In this document: positions 41,501 to 44,953 of the stretch, one piece after another
Layout of the letters: each line of letters begins with the position of its first letter
How positions within the stretch are numbered: the first letter of the stretch is position 1
DNA from: Phoronis australis
Lineage: Eukaryota; Phoronida; Phoronidae
Length of the DNA stretch: 44,953 nt
NCBI GenBank assembly: GCA_002633005.1
Contig: NMRA01000867.1
Location: 3,889-48,841, forward strand
Direction: 5' to 3'
Translations under genes and position numbers: made by a program
The notes under the pieces: model-generated
What the model was told of the DNA's origin: nothing
Database searches by the model: none
The model's input: the letters and a program-made list of their open reading frames with translations, nothing else

Positions 41501-42455
41501 TTCATAATTTTAAACATTTTGCATAAGTAGGAAAATGAATTGCGTTACTGTCTATTTATCAAAATGTCAGACACCCCTGCATTGATTAACTAGGGATGAC
41601 CAATAATCTGCATATCTAGTACTTTTTGCCATTCCTGGTGACAGTAGGGAGTAGGGTAATTCAGAAATCAATAATTAATGAACGTTTGCCCGTATTACAA
41701 TGAGGAAACATAATAATTAGGATGATACGAGATAGTGTTGTGTGTGAAGAAGGACGAGTGCTAGAAACACATTTTGTATTTTGGGTATATACCCTACAAT
41801 GAGAGTGGTGCTGTGTTATTTCAGGTCGGGCCAAATTTGTAAAATCAAAACAGACCAAGACTTGCCACTGAAATGAGTAAAACACAATAGCCCCACTATT
41901 TGCCTGCCTTGGAAGAGCACGCACAAGCTTACTTCAATTTAAGTCTTTGAGATACCAAGTTAGCTTTTTCTAATTTAACAGACCAAATATTACGTAGAGT
42001 TCATGATGGAACCACTAACAGGCATTTTGGGGGTGTTTCATGAATAAGTTAGTAAGAGTTTAGTCTTAGACATTTTGTCATGCTCTTACCTTGGTGTTAT
42101 TGAAGAAATCATTTTACAACGTAATTGTTTACACATTACAGTTGAGCAATATGCAAATCATGTGAATACTTCACAATATGGTTGAAACTCAGGGACTTAG
42201 TGCTTTGCTGAAGTTTGATCAAATTATTTTTCAAAAGAAGTTGTTTGGAGCACAAGACAAAATTGATGACTTTCACGAAACGAATCCTTTATGTATTCTA
42301 TTTAAACAGATTTGATTTAACTGACCTGAAAAAATCAATAGCTCTAAAAAATGACTGTGATAATATAGATTATAATGTACACCTTTGTTCTTCAACAGTA
42401 TAAAACACAAAAAATCACGAGATTTCGAGCAGACCCTTATTAGGTGAGCCACTTA
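41500..42455. other. No gene seen upstream of the GH3 exons
   Basis: AT-rich sequence. Short frames on both strands lack domains and splice context. Confidence 0.5.
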
Positions 42456-42460
42456 CAGAG

Positions 42461-42535
42461 GTGCCAGATTATGAGAACCAGTTTTATCCACTGAACAACA
42501 GGCATCAAACTGGTTCTCAAAATCCAGGACGTGCC
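42461..42535. repeat. Hairpin element, copy 2
   Basis: TGAGAACCAGTTTTATC pairs with CATCAAACTGGTTCTCA, and GGTGCC with the complement of ACGTGCC outside. Read on the minus strand, the loop GATGCCTGTTGTTCAGTGGA matches the loop of the hairpin at 5463-5549 (GACGCCCATTACTCAGTGGA) at most positions. Confidence 0.7.
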
Positions 42536-42779
42536 TGTTGACTACTGAAAAAACTATGTCTAGCATGACTCATGGATGACTCATGTATCGCATGTCCCAC
42601 TTGAGACTACTTTTTGTGTCAAAATTTAAAATAAGGGTTAACCTTGCAACAACTGGGGATAAGGAGGTCCAGCTTATCCAAACACAATAGAGATCCTCAA
42701 TGGTGTGGTGGGGAAGATTAAAATGCTCAGAGAATGGGAGTTGTAATTGCTGAACAATAGACCGTCTATTAGTTGCTGA

Positions 42780-43274
42780 GGGCTGTTCCAGCAAAATCTG
42801 TGTGGGAGGGGGGGAAGGCAACTGAAATAAAAATTTATGGGTGGTTGCGTTTGATTTAAATTCAAAATGGCTGGTGGTCGTACATCAAAAAAATTAAAAT
42901 TTACAGGTCGTTGTTGTTTCATTGGGCCATAAACGTTTGATGGTGGGTAATTTTAGTAAATTTTATAAACAGTGCGCACAGAATCAAAAACTGAAACAAA
43001 AATGCAACTTGCAAAGAGCTCCGACTTTTTCACTCCCTCCGATCTCCTCATCGGCATGCCCATAACACCATTTAACCACAGGTGCTCGAATTTCTCGATG
43101 GCTAATAACCATATATATGAAACTAAACTAAAGCGCCTGTGTAGTCAACCACAAGAACAAAAAAAAATTACGGGAGGTTGCATTTCAAACTTATAAAAAA
43201 TTACGGGTGGTAGGCTGAAGAAATAAATGAAAAATATGGGTGGTGGGTGCGAAAAAAAGGTGCCTTCCCCCCCT
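42780..43274. mobile_element. PIF/Harbinger-like MITE, second copy cut by the gap
   Basis: Starts GGGCTGTTCCAGCAAAATCT and follows the copy at 5-574 closely, with a deletion of about 40 bp in the middle, up to the CCCCCC run, where the N gap begins. The bases before it are TGA instead of TAA; the other end is not visible. Confidence 0.85.
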
Positions 43275-43997
43275 NNNNNNNNNNNNNNNNNNNNNNNNNN
43301 NNNNNNNNNNNNNNNNNNNNNNNNNNNNNNNNNNNNNNNNNNNNNNNNNNNNNNNNNNNNNNNNNNNNNNNNNNNNNNNNNNNNNNNNNNNNNNNNNNNN
43401 NNNNNNNNNNNNNNNNNNNNNNNNNNNNNNNNNNNNNNNNNNNNNNNNNNNNNNNNNNNNNNNNNNNNNNNNNNNNNNNNNNNNNNNNNNNNNNNNNNNN
43501 NNNNNNNNNNNNNNNNNNNNNNNNNNNNNNNNNNNNNNNNNNNNNNNNNNNNNNNNNNNNNNNNNNNNNNNNNNNNNNNNNNNNNNNNNNNNNNNNNNNN
43601 NNNNNNNNNNNNNNNNNNNNNNNNNNNNNNNNNNNNNNNNNNNNNNNNNNNNNNNNNNNNNNNNNNNNNNNNNNNNNNNNNNNNNNNNNNNNNNNNNNNN
43701 NNNNNNNNNNNNNNNNNNNNNNNNNNNNNNNNNNNNNNNNNNNNNNNNNNNNNNNNNNNNNNNNNNNNNNNNNNNNNNNNNNNNNNNNNNNNNNNNNNNN
43801 NNNNNNNNNNNNNNNNNNNNNNNNNNNNNNNNNNNNNNNNNNNNNNNNNNNNNNNNNNNNNNNNNNNNNNNNNNNNNNNNNNNNNNNNNNNNNNNNNNNN
43901 NNNNNNNNNNNNNNNNNNNNNNNNNNNNNNNNNNNNNNNNNNNNNNNNNNNNNNNNNNNNNNNNNNNNNNNNNNNNNNNNNNNNNNNNNNNNNNNNN
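43275..43997. other. Assembly gap (723 N)
   Basis: Unknown sequence. It removes the right end of the MITE and the continuation of the acidic protein gene, and could hide GH3 N-terminal exons. Any reading frame across it is an artefact. Confidence 0.99.
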
Positions 43998-44136
43998 CTG
44001 CCTCGTTGTACTCGGGCTCAAACATGTACCCACCCACTGAATGTCCGTGAAAAAATTCCTCGTCACCACTGCTGTGAACAAGGTCTCCGTCACTCACACT
44101 ACTGTCACTGTGATACGGGTCACCGACTCCAGCCAT
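43998..44136 (-). CDS. N-terminus of an acidic protein, cut by the gap
   Basis: The frame MAGVGDPYHSDSSVSDGDLV continues HSSGDEEFFHGHSVGG and YMFEPEYNEA into the gap. An upstream in-frame ATG (44154, MCCKLK) is possible, but AAAATGGCTGG around 44136 is the better context. The Ser/Asp/Glu-rich start followed by 'YMFEPEY' recalls the N-terminal part of invertebrate proteins carrying P2X7-tail-like cysteine domains, but the diagnostic region would lie in the gap. No signal peptide. It reads toward the GH3 gene on the same strand. Confidence 0.45.
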
Positions 44137-44310
44137 TTTCAGCTTACAACACACTAAACAATCCCTAAATCCAACGCAGTTGAGTTCTCTACTAACCTAT
44201 CTTGCCGCAGAATACTCGCCGATGGAAAGTGGTGGCGACAATTGGTGAAAAATAGCACAAAACAAAAGTAGAATAGAACAGATTCGCACAGAAACTCAAC
44301 GCAAAACCAA

Positions 44311-44350
44311 GTGGCGGGAAGCGCTTGCCTCCTAAAACGTCACTTCCGGA
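44311..44350 (-). promoter_or_regulatory. TATA-less promoter with E2F-like and ETS/CRE-like sites
   Basis: The minus strand has CCGGAAGTGACGT (44338-44350, an ETS site fused to a CRE-like half) and TTCCCGCC (44313-44320, E2F-like), about 175-215 bp upstream of the ATG at 44136. A GTTAGT donor-like site near 44192-44197 may mark a 5' UTR intron. Confidence 0.5.
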
Positions 44351-44953
44351 AAAGCGGACGAGTAATTAATAAAATTACGAAAAGCTGTAATTAAGTGAAA
44401 AATATGTCTAAGATAACCAACCAACCTTATTTTAGCTCAAAATGACATGGAAAAAGGTTGCCTTCGCCTTTAAGTGAATTCCTATGCTCTTTTGACCACC
44501 ATCAGGGGGGGGGGGTGACTCACTAGCAGGCCAATTATACACCACAGTTTTAAAGCAGTAACAAAACCATTCATCAACAGGTACTAGTAGACAAACATTC
44601 TTGACCAGTGAATGGCGGGAAATCCCTCATTCATTGACAAAGACCTGGCGGACCAGGTCAAAACGTTTGCAAACAACCTACCACATCTATAAGTAAGAGA
44701 CCATCTTATACTAAAATGCCTCCAGAGACCAATGACGAACCTATTCTTCAGTAGCCAGTCTCATATTAAGGTCCTATAACTGCTTCGCTGCTGAAACACT
44801 TACAGGACTCTGTTCAGGTGCAGCGTATTGATTACAGCCAAATTCCACGATGCACATCCTTTTCTATGACAAAACACACTAACTGCCAACGAATCATTTC
44901 TGGCAGAAGAAACAACATGAATCCTGTTAACAAGTAGGCAGGTCCCCCATCTG
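44351..44953. other. No gene seen at the right edge
   Basis: Mostly AT-rich. A small hairpin GACCTGG-CGGA-CCAGGTC lies near 44643-44660 and a G-run near 44506-44516. Confidence 0.5.

Noticed and set aside
43191-44168. Reading frames of about 300 codons across the N run
   Set aside because: Frames are open only because unknown bases are read through; just the 43998-44136 N-terminus has content.
1-44953. Bacterial features: operons, CRISPR, ribosome binding sites
   Set aside because: Gene structure is spliced and eukaryotic; no direct-repeat/spacer array is present.

Overview
The window is nuclear DNA from an invertebrate animal, probably marine; the species cannot be fixed from sequence alone. 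Supporting signs are short phase-consistent exons with GT/AG introns, a THADA-family gene, an animal-type glycoside hydrolase family 3 (GH3) gene, AT-rich intergenic DNA, and many small DNA transposons, LINE fragments and tRNA-derived repeats. It comes from a draft assembly: there is a 723-base N gap (43275-43997), a 4-base gap and isolated Ns. There are no operons, CRISPR arrays or rRNA genes.

Four gene loci can be supported. (1) Plus strand, 1280-3749: three consecutive THADA exons. (2) Minus strand, 26010 to 4373: eight exons that join in frame into a 412-residue protein with a signal peptide, a ten-cysteine N-terminal region and no family I recognise. Its first intron (about 12.9 kb) holds most of the repeats between 13 and 26 kb. 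(3) Minus strand, 40662 to 33809: nine exons encoding the C-terminal 588 residues of a GH3 beta-xylosidase/beta-glucosidase-like enzyme, with the nucleophile motif and the C-terminal Fn3-like domain; the N-terminal exons are not visible. (4) Minus strand, 44136 into the N gap: the first 46 codons of an acidic protein behind a GC-rich ETS/E2F-type promoter. A weaker candidate is a 79-codon ORF at 26840-27079. The genes do not form an obvious pathway.

The rest is repeat-rich. There is a 570-bp PIF/Harbinger-like MITE at the left edge with a second copy at 42780; a pogo/Tigger-type MITE (11357-11804); and a 1.14-kb TA-flanked element with GGGGCAC-type ends (18480-19622). A 1.19-kb direct duplication lies at 15461-18231. 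Two GC-rich two-unit repeats sit at 23118 and 27620. A 77-nt hairpin with a tRNA-like core lies at 23864, and a 36-bp tandem array headed by a 48-bp perfect palindrome at 25352-25519. A 0.6-kb inverted repeat carries a decayed THAP-like domain in both arms (28767-30733). There are two LINE reverse-transcriptase fragments, and a tRNA-SINE split by a MITE (41064-41367). Three clusters of degenerate repeats carry CCACTAGGGGG-type cores (7.4-8.0, 10.4-11.2 and 32.3-33.0 kb).

Gene models rest on splice sites, reading phase and recognised motifs read by eye. No database search was possible.
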